A program made the position numbers and the translations under genes. From the NCBI GenBank assembly GCA_021613535.1, contig CP075492.1, forward strand, positions 18,724,001-18,788,000: 64,000 bases of DNA. The letters run 5' to 3'. This DNA is from Adineta vaga. Its lineage: Eukaryota; Rotifera. The notes below the pieces were generated by a model. The model worked only from the letters and a program-made list of their open reading frames with translations. It searched no databases and was not told the origin of the DNA. Shown here in pieces: positions 1 to 9,465 of this stretch (positions within the stretch are counted from its first letter, which is position 1; the number at the start of each line of letters is the position of its first letter).

Positions 1-115
1 GTTTTTCTACAAAATATATAAATAAACTTGTCATTCACCCATCTTGTGAACCCTTTTCGCGCATGGAAACATCTCATAAAGCGTCTTCTAATCCTGATTT
101 ACTTAGATTAACATT
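1..115 (+). repeat. Direct repeat D1, copy 1
   Basis: Resembles 475-590: both carry an ATAAA-rich start, then a motif like CATCTCATAAAGC followed by TCCTAA or TCTAA. Divergence is substantial (visual estimate). The copy is cut by the window edge. Confidence 0.45.
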
Positions 116-474
116 TCATAAGCTCTTCCTAAACTTCTGAATTTTTTTTTTCGTACACAGTAACATTCAACTTGTTTTCTATATAAATGCATACCTTTGA
201 TTTTTAGCTGTAACTTGATTGGATTCAGATACGGTCTAAAAATTTTAATTATATCGATGATAATGACAAGAGTTTTTTATTTATTTACTTCGGACGACAA
301 TTGTTGTGCTGATTTTGAACTGGATCGACCAGAAGCGATTACTAATGGACCATCTACCGACAATGGTTTATGATCATCGTTCGCTGTTGTTCTTGGATAA
401 ACTGTACTCTTTGATGAATTCATCTAGTGCAAATCTCAATACTTGAAAGTATATTGTTTTTTTTTCTGAAAAAA

Positions 475-590
475 TATGCCTTGTTTTTCATAAAATATAT
501 AAATGAACTTATCATTAACCTTCATGTAAACCTTTTTCACACATCGAAATATCTCATAAAGCATCTCCTAAGCTCGCTTCATTCATGGAA
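475..590 (+). repeat. Direct repeat D1, copy 2
   Basis: Second copy of the repeat at 1-115, same orientation, with point differences and small indels. No coding content seen. Confidence 0.45.
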
Positions 591-1002
591 ACATCATATG
601 AACTATCTTGCACTTATTTCACTTACGCCGAATTCTCATGAATTACGTGATAAAACCTGTTTTATCATCTAGAATAACTACCGAAAGTAATTATGGACGA
701 GTTTTTCTGGTGATGTCTGGTAACTGCAGTAGTGCAGTGTGCCCAGTAGCACCAAACAGAGGAATACAGTATTTTCAGTATTATTGTTCTATCAAAAAAT
801 AGTTAGTATATGCAACATGTAGCTGAAGTATATGAAATTTAACGAGAATAGGTAGTCCTTTCTCAATATATTCTCAAATTTTTACAGTGTGTAAAAGCAG
901 TACCCAAGGGTATAGATATCACTGAATCTTTTAAATCGAAAAAGATTTTATATAACATTTGAAATGCGTAAAAGTGTAAGTCGAGTTGTTTTTATATAAA
1001 GG

Positions 1003-1071
1003 ACAAGTAACATTCGTCCTTGCGACTCATTTGACCCTCGGCTGTGTAAGGCGCGGATATTTTTTCTCTGC
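1003..1071 (+). repeat. Direct repeat D2, copy 1
   Basis: Shares the block CTCATTTGACCCTCGGCTGT and its flanks with 1718-1785. Each copy is followed, after a variable stretch, by an inverted repeat containing AGTAATTCCCCACA, so repeat plus hairpin may be one duplicated unit. Confidence 0.6.
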
Positions 1072-1320
1072 GGACCACACCCACACCCACAAGTTACACT
1101 CGTTCCAGCCCCACTCCTGCCTACACTGAAAAACGTTTGGCACCTGATGTACTAAACTTTTTTAAGTTTAGTAAGCTCTAAGAGGTTCGGCGATTATCAA
1201 GAAAAATCATCGTAAGATTTCCTAAATGATATCCGAAACCTTGACAGTTCTGTAGCATGCTCACGGAGCCATCATTGGTTTCGTAATTAAACAAAAGGTT
1301 TAGTCGATTGTCTACTATCT

Positions 1321-1383
1321 TGAGAGTGGATGCGGGTGAGTGTGGGTTAGAAGTAATTCCCCACACCGACACCTACACCCTCA
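1321..1383. repeat. TGTGGG-type inverted repeat
   Basis: Left arm GGGTGAGTGTGGGTT, spacer AGAAGTAATTC, right arm of CACACC/CACC units ending ACACCCTCA. Degenerate copy, no gene next to it. Confidence 0.55.
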
Positions 1384-1717
1384 GCACTTTAAGAACCTTT
1401 TTTTACTGAAACTTACCTTGAAAATAAAGATTTCACTTTTAAGATGAATATTGCTTTAGAATGACGCTGATATTTCGATTGTTTCTTAATCTTTTTTCTT
1501 TTCTATTTCTTATCAATGTCAAGCAACCTTGGCTCACAATGAAAAACTCTATATACGACCATAGTATATAGACGCGTATGATGGTTGTATATCTTAATAA
1601 CTATATACAAGGACAAGCCGTGTATATCTGAAGTCTGTTACTTTCTTTTTTTTCCTCATATAAAGGATAAAGATGAAGATAATCTTTACATTCACAAGAT
1701 AAATATAAGAAAATGAA

Positions 1718-1785
1718 ACAAGTAACGTTCGTCCTTGCGGCTCATTTGACCCTCGGCTGTTTAAGGCGAGGATACTTTTTGTCTG
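1718..1785 (+). repeat. Direct repeat D2, copy 2
   Basis: Second copy of 1003-1071, same orientation. It is followed about 60 nt later by the inverted repeat at 1843-1923, whose spacer (AAGTAATTCCCCACA) matches that of the first copy. Confidence 0.6.
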
Positions 1786-1842
1786 CACAATCTCTCGAAA
1801 TTTTGAAAAGATGATCAAGGACATGATGCGCACGAGAGTAGT

Positions 1843-1923
1843 GATGGGTGTGGCTACGGGTGTGGGTTTGAAGTAATTCCCCACATCGACACCCACACTC
1901 ACACCCACCCATACCCTCAAGAT
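1843..1923. repeat. TGTGGG-type inverted repeat
   Basis: Left arm with GGGTGTGG and GGGTGTGGG, right arm rich in CACACCCACCC, ending CCCTCAAGAT, the typical right terminus of the family. Confidence 0.7.
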
Positions 1924-2340
1924 TTATCTAATAATAAAATTTTCGAAAGAAATAATACATCAGACAGAATACAAATTACATTCTTGCTCTTATTTTACTT
2001 CGAAATACTTTAGAAATTGTCGAACACAAAAAAGTACCTAAAGTGTCTTTCAGAATTTCTGAAGTACTTTTGGAGTACGTCGTTCTTGCATCCAACAAAA
2101 GAAATGTCTTTGAAATTTTGACAGATTATATTACATACTCAGTGCCAGGTCTATAGGTTTTTCCATAGTTAATAACAAGTAGCAAAACTAAAATGCACTA
2201 TTTTTCAAATTTTTCGATTCCATTTCGGTGTATTTAATATTTCATTGGTGTATCGACTTACAAGAGAATATCATGAGTCACTAAATATATAATTGTTGTA
2301 ATAAACCAACATATTTTTGCCTGTATAAACCGAACGATAA

Positions 2341-4077
2341 ATGCACGTTAATTCACAAATGTCGCAAACGAAATTCGAATTCTCGCCAAATGAAATCTTA
2401 CTTGAATGTTTTCAATATCTCAATATTATTCATATTTTTGAATCATTTGATCAGTTAAACCATCGTTTAAATTCTCTTATTCGAACTATTCCATTTAGTT
2501 TAAATTTTCAAAATATTCCAAACAAATTTCAATGTGATCAATTCTGTATGAAATTATCAACTGATAAAACAATCAAAAATCAACTCTATTCATTACATTT
2601 ATCAAATAAAAATACAAGTTATCCGGCACATTTATTTCTTTTAAAATTTTCACTATCAGAATTTTCACATCTACGTTCAATAACTTTAGATAGATTCACG
2701 GAAAACAATTGGAAATTGATTGCCCCAACTTTATTATTATCTGAATTGACTTCTTTTCAAATAATCGATTGTTTTGAACTATCAGACTACATAATGCCTT
2801 ACTTACCAATATCACAATTACATACATTAATGATTCCATTACTACCATTTCCAGAATCAATTTCAGATAATCAATTTTCATCCATTATTCATCTATCAAT
2901 TTATAATTGTAATTTAGATGATTTATTTATTGTATTGAATAATGCATCGAAACTAAATTACTTAAAAATTGTAAATATTTATTACCTTTACATAAATCAA
3001 AGAACAAATCATGGCAGATGCATTAAGAGTCCTCTGAATAATCTAAAAACATTCTATATTGATGACTATTATGGTGCATTGCCTTGTCTTTTCACATTTT
3101 TAGAACAAACACCAAATTTGAAGAATTTAATAATTACACGTTATAATGATCCTATCATCATAAATGCTTCTAAATGGCAAAACCTCATAACTTCTTCATT
3201 ACCTCATTTAAAAAATTTCAAATTCACATTTCATATCTATAATTTTCCACGAGCCAATATTAATGAACAAAGTTTAAAAGAATTTCAAAATGATTTTTGG
3301 CGCAAAGAACATCATTGGCACATAGAATATGCAATATCAACATCTTCAGCATTGATTTATACTGTACCATATCCATTTGATGAATTTAAACTTTTATCTC
3401 CTGATAAACGATATTATAATGGATTAATTAATCATATAAACATATTTGATAATGTCAAAGATTTAACACTTCATCCTCGTGCATTAACGGAAAAAAGTCA
3501 ATATTATTTTTCTAATATTGATTCGTTATCACTTGGATATCCACATCTGTTACATGATGAAGACGTTGGAATGGATCAATCGCATATGCCATATCTTCAA
3601 ACAATGGTTGATTTGTCAAATATCAAATATTTGCGTCTGTTTAGTACCTTACGATTTGAAACAAACGATGTATTGAAAGAAATCTTGAAACTAGCAACAA
3701 AAATCACTTCGTTAGAAGGTACATTAGCTGATTTAATACGTTGGTTTAACGATGATGAATTATGCAAATATTTCAATCAATCGATTCAGAAATTGAATAT
3801 ATTATATGATTCATTTGAAAATTCAGATCAATTAGAACAATTCTGTAAAATATTCGAGAATCTTTGTCATCTTCAATTTTCTTCAAATGAATCAGATACG
3901 TTATTTTTAATCAAACATCTACCGAAATTAACATACATAGAAATACATCGATGTTCAGAGAATTATGCAGTATCTTGGCTTAAACAGAAAGTGGAAAAAC
4001 TTCATTTAAATATAACTGTTGATTTCTATGATGATGCTTTCCCTCACCGTTTATTTATTTGGATCAATCGAAATTAA
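2341..4077 (+). CDS. F-box-like repeat protein
   Basis: Uninterrupted 578-residue frame. Residues about 11-55 fit an F-box: FEFSPNEILLECFQYL, then a helix with FDQLNHRLNSLI. In characterised proteins an F-box binds SKP1 in an SCF ubiquitin ligase. The rest is leucine-rich and irregular (repeated LxxLxxL patterns such as LPHLKNFKF and LPKLTYIEI), like the diverged LRR tails of the expanded F-box families of rotifers. No signal peptide or membrane segment is seen, so it is probably cytoplasmic or nuclear. I start at the ATG at 2341; an internal ATG seven codons on (MSQTKFEF) is equally possible. No intron is needed. A TGTGGG hairpin begins 60 nt after the stop. The substrate cannot be predicted. 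Confidence 0.8.
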   Translation: MHVNSQMSQTKFEFSPNEILLECFQYLNIIHIFESFDQLNHRLNSLIRTIPFSLNFQNIPNKFQCDQFCMKLSTDKTIKNQLYSLHLSNKNTSYPAHLFLLKFSLSEFSHLRSITLDRFTENNWKLIAPTLLLSELTSFQIIDCFELSDYIMPYLPISQLHTLMIPLLPFPESISDNQFSSIIHLSIYNCNLDDLFIVLNNASKLNYLKIVNIYYLYINQRTNHGRCIKSPLNNLKTFYIDDYYGALPCLFTFLEQTPNLKNLIITRYNDPIIINASKWQNLITSSLPHLKNFKFTFHIYNFPRANINEQSLKEFQNDFWRKEHHWHIEYAISTSSALIYTVPYPFDEFKLLSPDKRYYNGLINHINIFDNVKDLTLHPRALTEKSQYYFSNIDSLSLGYPHLLHDEDVGMDQSHMPYLQTMVDLSNIKYLRLFSTLRFETNDVLKEILKLATKITSLEGTLADLIRWFNDDELCKYFNQSIQKLNILYDSFENSDQLEQFCKIFENLCHLQFSSNESDTLFLIKHLPKLTYIEIHRCSENYAVSWLKQKVEKLHLNITVDFYDDAFPHRLFIWINRN

Positions 4078-4137
4078 ATAGAAATTTCGCACAACTTGTC
4101 GAGATTTAGAGAAAATTTTCTGTGTGTCATCATTTTA

Positions 4138-4203
4138 CTTGAGGGTGTAGGTCTCTTGTATTCACAATCTACCACACACCTCACCTACCTACACCCTCAA
4201 GAT
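4138..4203. repeat. TGTGGG-type inverted repeat, 3' of F-box gene
   Basis: Begins CTTGAGGGTGTAGGT and ends ACCTACACCCTCAAGATGG. The terminal arms pair over about 14 nt. It lies 60 nt after the F-box stop codon. Confidence 0.85.
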
Positions 4204-4424
4204 GGCGCCATCTATGAAATATTTACATAGTTTATGTAGATTTGGGATCATTTTTATTTTGTCTAAAGATCTACGATGTTTTCGGCATCATTTTCTGTTT
4301 GTCTGAATTTTATGAGTCAAGTTTTAAAATAATTAACTGAGATACATAACCAATCTGATAGTTATTCGATACTGTTATAGTTTTCGGTTCGAGATCTCGT
4401 CAGTTTTACTAGTTCTTATCTGGT

Positions 4425-6920
4425 ATGGAGAAAGATAAAAACATTCGCCATATTGATACAAAGGTCGTATCATCATTAAATCTCAAAATATCTGATAATT
4501 TCGATGAATATATTATAATAATCGTTGGTTTAAATCACGACGAAATTTTATATGATGGTCTTACAAACATGGTTAAAGCTGATCGTATAGAATCATTCGA
4601 TGACGTTGAAAAAAGTCTTCCATTTATTCAATCTAAATCAAGTATAGATATTTTCTTGATTATTTCAGGCACATTAGGTAAACAGTATATTAATCGAATT
4701 ATTCGTGAAACACAAATTATTGCTGCTTATATCTATTGTATGGATGAAAATCAACATGAAAAATGGACAAAAGAAATTCAAAAGGTTCGATATACAACAT
4801 CCGATCCAACAAAATTAATTTATCAACTTCATCAAGATATCAAAAATTTTTCCAACCGATGGCCTTTTGAAGAAAAGTCATTTGAAAAAGCTTCGATATT
4901 CTCATCTCAATGGTATCATTTATTTCTATATGTGATTTGTAATCGATCTGAATCAATAACATTATCTTATTACAATATGCTTCAGGAATGTCGTAAATAT
5001 TATGAAAATAATTCATCGATGATTGCAAAGATCGATCGATTCGCACAACAATATAAACCATCGAAAGCAATTCAAGAATATACACGAAATAGCTTTGTTT
5101 ATCGTATTGTTAATCATGCTCTTCGTACACAAAATATGAGACTTATCAGAATATTTAGTCCGTTCATTCGAGATTTACATTATGAAATATCGAAATATCA
5201 ATTGAAATATTATCAGAATATAAAAAACGAAGAATTAATTCGTAGTGTTTATCGAGGACAATATCTAAGTATTGAACAATTGAATCATCTTCGTTCAGTA
5301 TGGAAATCCAATAATCCTATTGTCACATTAACCACATTTGGTTCCACTTCACTTGATCCTGATGTTGCAATCAATTTTGCATCTGAGTCTGATGGTTTGA
5401 TATCTTGCTTATTTGAAATTATCATAAGTGATAATTATAACTATATGGAACATGTCTTTCTTCGTCATGAACAGGTGTTTGCAAATATTTCTTCGTTGTC
5501 AGACATGCCAGAAGAACGAGAAGTTCTCTTTTCTCTTGTTACACATTTTCATATAATAAGTATCGAACATCAGCATAATCATTTGAGCAATTCTTGGGTT
5601 TTAATTACATTGAAACTGGTCGTGGAAGAATATATTCCAAGTTCTTTTAGTGCTTATGATATTATTGAAGAATTGGAAAAATTAAAAGATGTACACATTT
5701 ATCATGATATTTTGGATATGTTAGAAAAAACCATAAATGAGAAGACAAAATTCGATAATACGAACTGGAAAATATGGTGGAATAATCTGAAGGATCAATG
5801 GCATCAAGGTCTTAGATATAAAACACCATTAAATGGGATATTTTACGGCTGTTTTACTAACTCGATATCTTGGTCAAAAGAAGCCATTGAAATGCACAAA
5901 CGTCTCCTACACACAATTCCTGCAATTCAAAATAACCAATCTTCGTTTGATGATTTATATACATTTTCTAACTCCGAGAAGGCAATACCAACAAGATGGA
6001 TAGCTTTATTTGAAGAATTTTTAGAAAATATTTGCAAACCAGATACTAAAAAAGGCCTCATTATTTTCAAAACCGCTGCAGATATGTATTCAAAAATTGG
6101 AGACATAGATAATGCATTAAAATGTTGTAGAACAGTATTAAACTTCGATCCAAATAATCGTGAAATACAAAGAAAACTGAAAAACTTCGAAAAAACTCAA
6201 AAACCTTATCAATCAGGAAATAACGAACACAGAGAAATATCAAATAATGATTGCGAAGAAGTTTCAGAAGTGTATAAAATGCAGAAAGTATTAGAATCAT
6301 TGTATCAAATTTACAAAGAAAAATCTAATGACATTTCTTCTATAGAACCATATATTGGACAAATCGTTCGTTTGGTTAAAAGCATGCAGAAATGGTATGA
6401 TGCAACTGATTGTAAAATTATTCTTCATTTACGGTTCGAGAAAGAAGAAGATCTATCGGTGAATGACTATCGATTTAATTTTCTTTCAGCTGTAAGAAGA
6501 CATATTTCAACAATAACTTATGATGGAAGTGGCAATCGTTTGCTTTCATTATATCGTTATGAAAAATATATGCATGAATGGATATTACTTGGACAATTAA
6601 AATATTATTTACTACCATTTCACAATAAATTTACAAGTATGACTACTATGTTTCTTCCTCAAATCAATCGATTGATGAAAAAACTCGCTGTATTAATTAG
6701 TATATGTACGATTTATATATGCATTGAGTCAGGCAATAATGAAGTTAACGTGAACAATATTCGCTTTATCGATATGAGTAAAATACAAACGAAACAATAT
6801 ATTTTATTCGATGATCTGAGAGCACTATCAAGAAATAATTTTATTCCTAATGAAACATATTACGATATACCAAATGACAAAAGATTCATTGCAAAAGACT
6901 TTTTTGATTTTTTCACTTAA
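4425..6920 (+). CDS. ADP-ribosyltransferase with TPR-like tail
   Basis: 831-residue uninterrupted frame. Residues about 265-390 form an NAD:arginine ART domain of the R-S-E clade: VYRGQ (Arg near 276), an FGSTSLD block (STS near 307) and PEEREVLF with the ExE pair near 363-365. These residues bind NAD and select arginine acceptors in the family, so the enzyme should be catalytically competent. Residues about 20-135 form an alpha/beta N-terminal region shared with the broken ART at 56.9-59.3 kb. A TPR-like helical pair (KIGDIDNALKCCRTVLNF) lies near 555-575. No signal peptide is seen, so it is probably intracellular, unlike vertebrate ecto-ARTs. The C-terminal 200 residues are not recognised. 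A hairpin lies 67 nt downstream. The target protein is unknown. Confidence 0.85.
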   Translation: MEKDKNIRHIDTKVVSSLNLKISDNFDEYIIIIVGLNHDEILYDGLTNMVKADRIESFDDVEKSLPFIQSKSSIDIFLIISGTLGKQYINRIIRETQIIAAYIYCMDENQHEKWTKEIQKVRYTTSDPTKLIYQLHQDIKNFSNRWPFEEKSFEKASIFSSQWYHLFLYVICNRSESITLSYYNMLQECRKYYENNSSMIAKIDRFAQQYKPSKAIQEYTRNSFVYRIVNHALRTQNMRLIRIFSPFIRDLHYEISKYQLKYYQNIKNEELIRSVYRGQYLSIEQLNHLRSVWKSNNPIVTLTTFGSTSLDPDVAINFASESDGLISCLFEIIISDNYNYMEHVFLRHEQVFANISSLSDMPEEREVLFSLVTHFHIISIEHQHNHLSNSWVLITLKLVVEEYIPSSFSAYDIIEELEKLKDVHIYHDILDMLEKTINEKTKFDNTNWKIWWNNLKDQWHQGLRYKTPLNGIFYGCFTNSISWSKEAIEMHKRLLHTIPAIQNNQSSFDDLYTFSNSEKAIPTRWIALFEEFLENICKPDTKKGLIIFKTAADMYSKIGDIDNALKCCRTVLNFDPNNREIQRKLKNFEKTQKPYQSGNNEHREISNNDCEEVSEVYKMQKVLESLYQIYKEKSNDISSIEPYIGQIVRLVKSMQKWYDATDCKIILHLRFEKEEDLSVNDYRFNFLSAVRRHISTITYDGSGNRLLSLYRYEKYMHEWILLGQLKYYLLPFHNKFTSMTTMFLPQINRLMKKLAVLISICTIYICIESGNNEVNVNNIRFIDMSKIQTKQYILFDDLRALSRNNFIPNETYYDIPNDKRFIAKDFFDFFT

Positions 6921-6987
6921 AAATTCTACAATTTAATATTTGATTTATCCAGAGTGACTCGCTCAATCCTCGACTGAATTAATGAAT

Positions 6988-7054
6988 CTTGAGGGTGGGT
7001 GGAGATGTTCAGTCTTCATCCACATCCACACCCACACCCACCTTTATTCTCAAA
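6988..7054. repeat. TGTGGG-type inverted repeat, 3' of ART gene
   Basis: Starts CTTGAGGGTGGGTGG, right arm CACACCCACACCCACC ending TTCTCAA. Lies 67 nt after the ART stop. Confidence 0.8.
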
Positions 7055-7363
7055 ATATTACAAGTAAACTTTTCTCTAACTCAAGTAAGTTTTGCAAAAG
7101 AATTCGTTCTCATCGAAAAATATCAAGAAAAACAGTATCTTCATAGGAAGTTGTACTACTTAAAACATTTAATTTCACATTGATTTTCCCGATAAATATT
7201 TTAAAGTTATCAAATATATATAAATTCAAAAGGCACATTCATATCCTCAAACATTTGAAGAATCTTTTATTGAAAAGTAAAATAATATTATTACAAATTA
7301 CAAATTACAAAATAAGAAGAAATAGATCGATTACGGTCAAATGTCTATCTTTCAGATCTGTTC

Positions 7364-7830
7364 TTAGAATATTTTTTTACATATAAAAGCAATCAATGCT
7401 ACTAATATACAACATCCGCAAATACTTCCAATAATGACACCAATCAGTCCACCGAGTGTCAAAGCTCCCCATCGACGAATACTAGGTCTACAACTTCGAG
7501 TAGAATCAACACATGAATCAGTCCCTAGTATAGAAAAACAAAATTATTGTTTACTATTCTTTATTTTTTCAACTGCACTTACACGCACAACACCATGGAG
7601 CAAAAGCTGTGCCACAACATCGACCTTAATTAATAAATAAAGAATGAAAACTAGTTTTGAAAAATAACACGAATTTTTCGTTTTTACATACCATTTTTTC
7701 CATTATATGCTGTACTACAACTTCCTTGTTGATTGCAACAACTTATACATTGAGGAGTTTGTGCCAATGTTAGACTGAAAATCGCAATTAATACGAATAG
7801 TATACAAAAAACATAGGTTAAAGAGGACAT
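7364..7830 (-). CDS. Spliced small cysteine-rich type I membrane protein
   Basis: Three exons found by reading splice signals: 7692-7830, 7583-7624 and 7364-7524, joined by 67- and 58-nt introns with donors GTATGT and GTAAGT and acceptors TTAAG and ACTAG. The joined frame is exactly 342 nt, 113 residues. Residues 1-24 are a signal peptide (start MSSLTYVFCILF). A cysteine-rich ectodomain follows, with CISCC, CSTAY, RCCGTAFAPWCC and two later cysteines. Then comes one membrane segment (GGLIGVIIGSICGCCILVAL) and a very short CKKIF tail. This is the shape of small Shisa/CYYR-like membrane proteins, but I cannot assign a family. The splice sites are inferred by eye; agreement of phase at both junctions makes the model good. 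Confidence 0.75.
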
Positions 7831-8199
7831 TTTATGAAGAATCTTTCGTAACAACCGTTAGAAAGAAAAACGAAACGAAGTATATTTCAGATTTGATCAA
7901 ATCTTTTATATACGTTTTATTATGAAGAGAACGCAAAAGAAAAAAAGAATGATTTATATGATTTCACTAATATCAGTTATTTTTTATTTCTCTTTTTATC
8001 AGTAAATCCAATATTTACCATTCAACTATTTTAGGAAGTAAATCTTAACTATTCAAAATCTCGAGGATAAGAGAAGACAAAAAATCCACACCCTCAAAAT
8101 GCAAATGATCGTTGGAGAAATTTTATGAAAAGGACATTATAGGAGATGATTTTGCAGTGTATTGCGTGGATCTATCCATGTACATTTGATGTTGGATTC

Positions 8200-8531
8200 A
8201 GGACAGGAAATTGTTGTTCGTGTTGATTAATATCACCACGTTATATATTTTTTTGACCACATCGTTTGCAGCGCATGCATAGTCGATCTAACTCATTAAG
8301 TACGATACGTGTCGAGAATTGGTAAATTTCTAATGTGGATACTACACTACGACAACTTGAACACGTTCACTGATTATTGATCCATGACTCGATACATTGT
8401 TTACAAAATGTATGACCATTTCTCGCACTCGTTGGTATTTCAAATGGTTGCGTAGAAATTGAACATTTTAATTCGCCATCAATATACTCATACACATCAG
8501 ATGATTTAGATAATGTGTATTGAGCAGTCAT
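8200..8531 (-). pseudogene. Broken RING-finger / TRAF-type protein
   Basis: Reading from the ATG at 8531, the frame gives about 28 residues, then a RING-like sequence: LKCSI, later NGHTFCKQCIESWIN, then CSSCRSVVS and a second Cys-rich part with MRCKRCGQKN. This is the layout of RING plus TRAF-type zinc-finger proteins. The frame has a TGA at 8367-8369 between the halves of the RING and a TAA at 8241-8243. The first zinc-ligand pair is also degraded (CSI where C-x2-C is expected). It is therefore a pseudogene, limits approximate. An E3 ligase or TRAF-like adaptor role would be the ancestral function. Dispersed repeat R2 lies immediately upstream. Confidence 0.65.
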
Positions 8532-8613
8532 TAATGTACGAAAGACCTGTATTGATTTCTAGAGTAAGAATAGAGTTTTATTATGTAATAATCAGAATAT
8601 AGAATCTTGTGCA

Positions 8614-9282
8614 ATGAGAAAAAAACATCTCGAGAGTAGATAAACTTTAAAATCATATATGTGGATATTTACACTAACATAAAAACAAGTACTGTTGATT
8701 TTCATACTCTTCTCATAAATATAGGAGAAAAATTTATTCTTCCACTGCAAACAAATGCTGAAATGAAAAATGAATAATGCAAACCAAAGATAAGATAAAT
8801 AGGTAGGTTTTTTCTCTTGTGCTATAAAAATCGATATAGTAAAAAAGTTAAGAACCTACACTATATCACTGATGAGTTTCCAGATAATTGTGAGTATTCA
8901 CTACTGCACCAGACAACGACAAAAAGAATAAATAAAAAATTGAAGTCGTAAAATAATAAACTATGTCATTAGCACCGCCGATATCTATAACTAATCTTAA
9001 TAATCAATTCAGTCAAATAGCATCTAAATGAGATTGAATATTACAACATTCTTTTCATTCATTATTGTGGTCACAAAATATTGTTTCTAACCAGCAACAG
9101 AAAATTCCACCATTAACTTTCATTACAGAATAAAATGCCGATATTTTCACTATTTACATGACGTAAAGTATTCTTGTATTCTTTCCAATTTTTAATGCAT
9201 TTGACAATGTAAAGAAATTCTTTCTTGAGGACGGGTGTGACTGTATCCCTTCTTCTTTCACACCCACCCACGCCCTCAAGAT
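8614..9282 (+). repeat. Dispersed repeat R2, copy A
   Basis: Closely matches 22597-23293 in the same orientation, starting near TAGATAAACTTTAAAATCAT and ending with the hairpin at 9224-9282. Copy A lacks about 100 nt present in copy B (near 8757) and has about 60 nt absent there (9025-9085). No coding sequence is visible. Confidence 0.85.
9224..9282. repeat. TGTGGG-type inverted repeat
   Basis: CTTGAGGACGGGTGTGA left arm, spacer CTGTATCCCTTCTTCTT, right arm TCACACCCACCCACG ending CCCTCAAGAT. Forms the end of repeat R2 and lies 183 nt beyond the 3' end of the GTPase gene. Confidence 0.8.
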
Positions 9283-9465
9283 AAGTTTAAAACTATCGAG
9301 AATTGAAGAAAGCCTTCGCACAATATAAACTTAAAGCATGTTTTTCGAAATAAAAGTCACTCGCTTCTGTCACTTGCAATATTTATTCTTAAATAGCCTC
9401 ATCGAGAGCAATAATAATATCGTGAACATAAGTTTATATACGATAATATTTTGTTTTTCAGAGGT

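Larger units (their letters stand above)
1..2340. other. Gene-free stretch with degenerate direct repeats
   Basis: I find no convincing gene here; the open frames are short and of low-complexity composition. The stretch holds two pairs of diverged direct repeats (about 1-115 with 475-590, and 1003-1071 with 1718-1785) and two G/C-rich inverted repeats. It looks like accumulated repeat debris upstream of the first gene. Confidence 0.6.
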
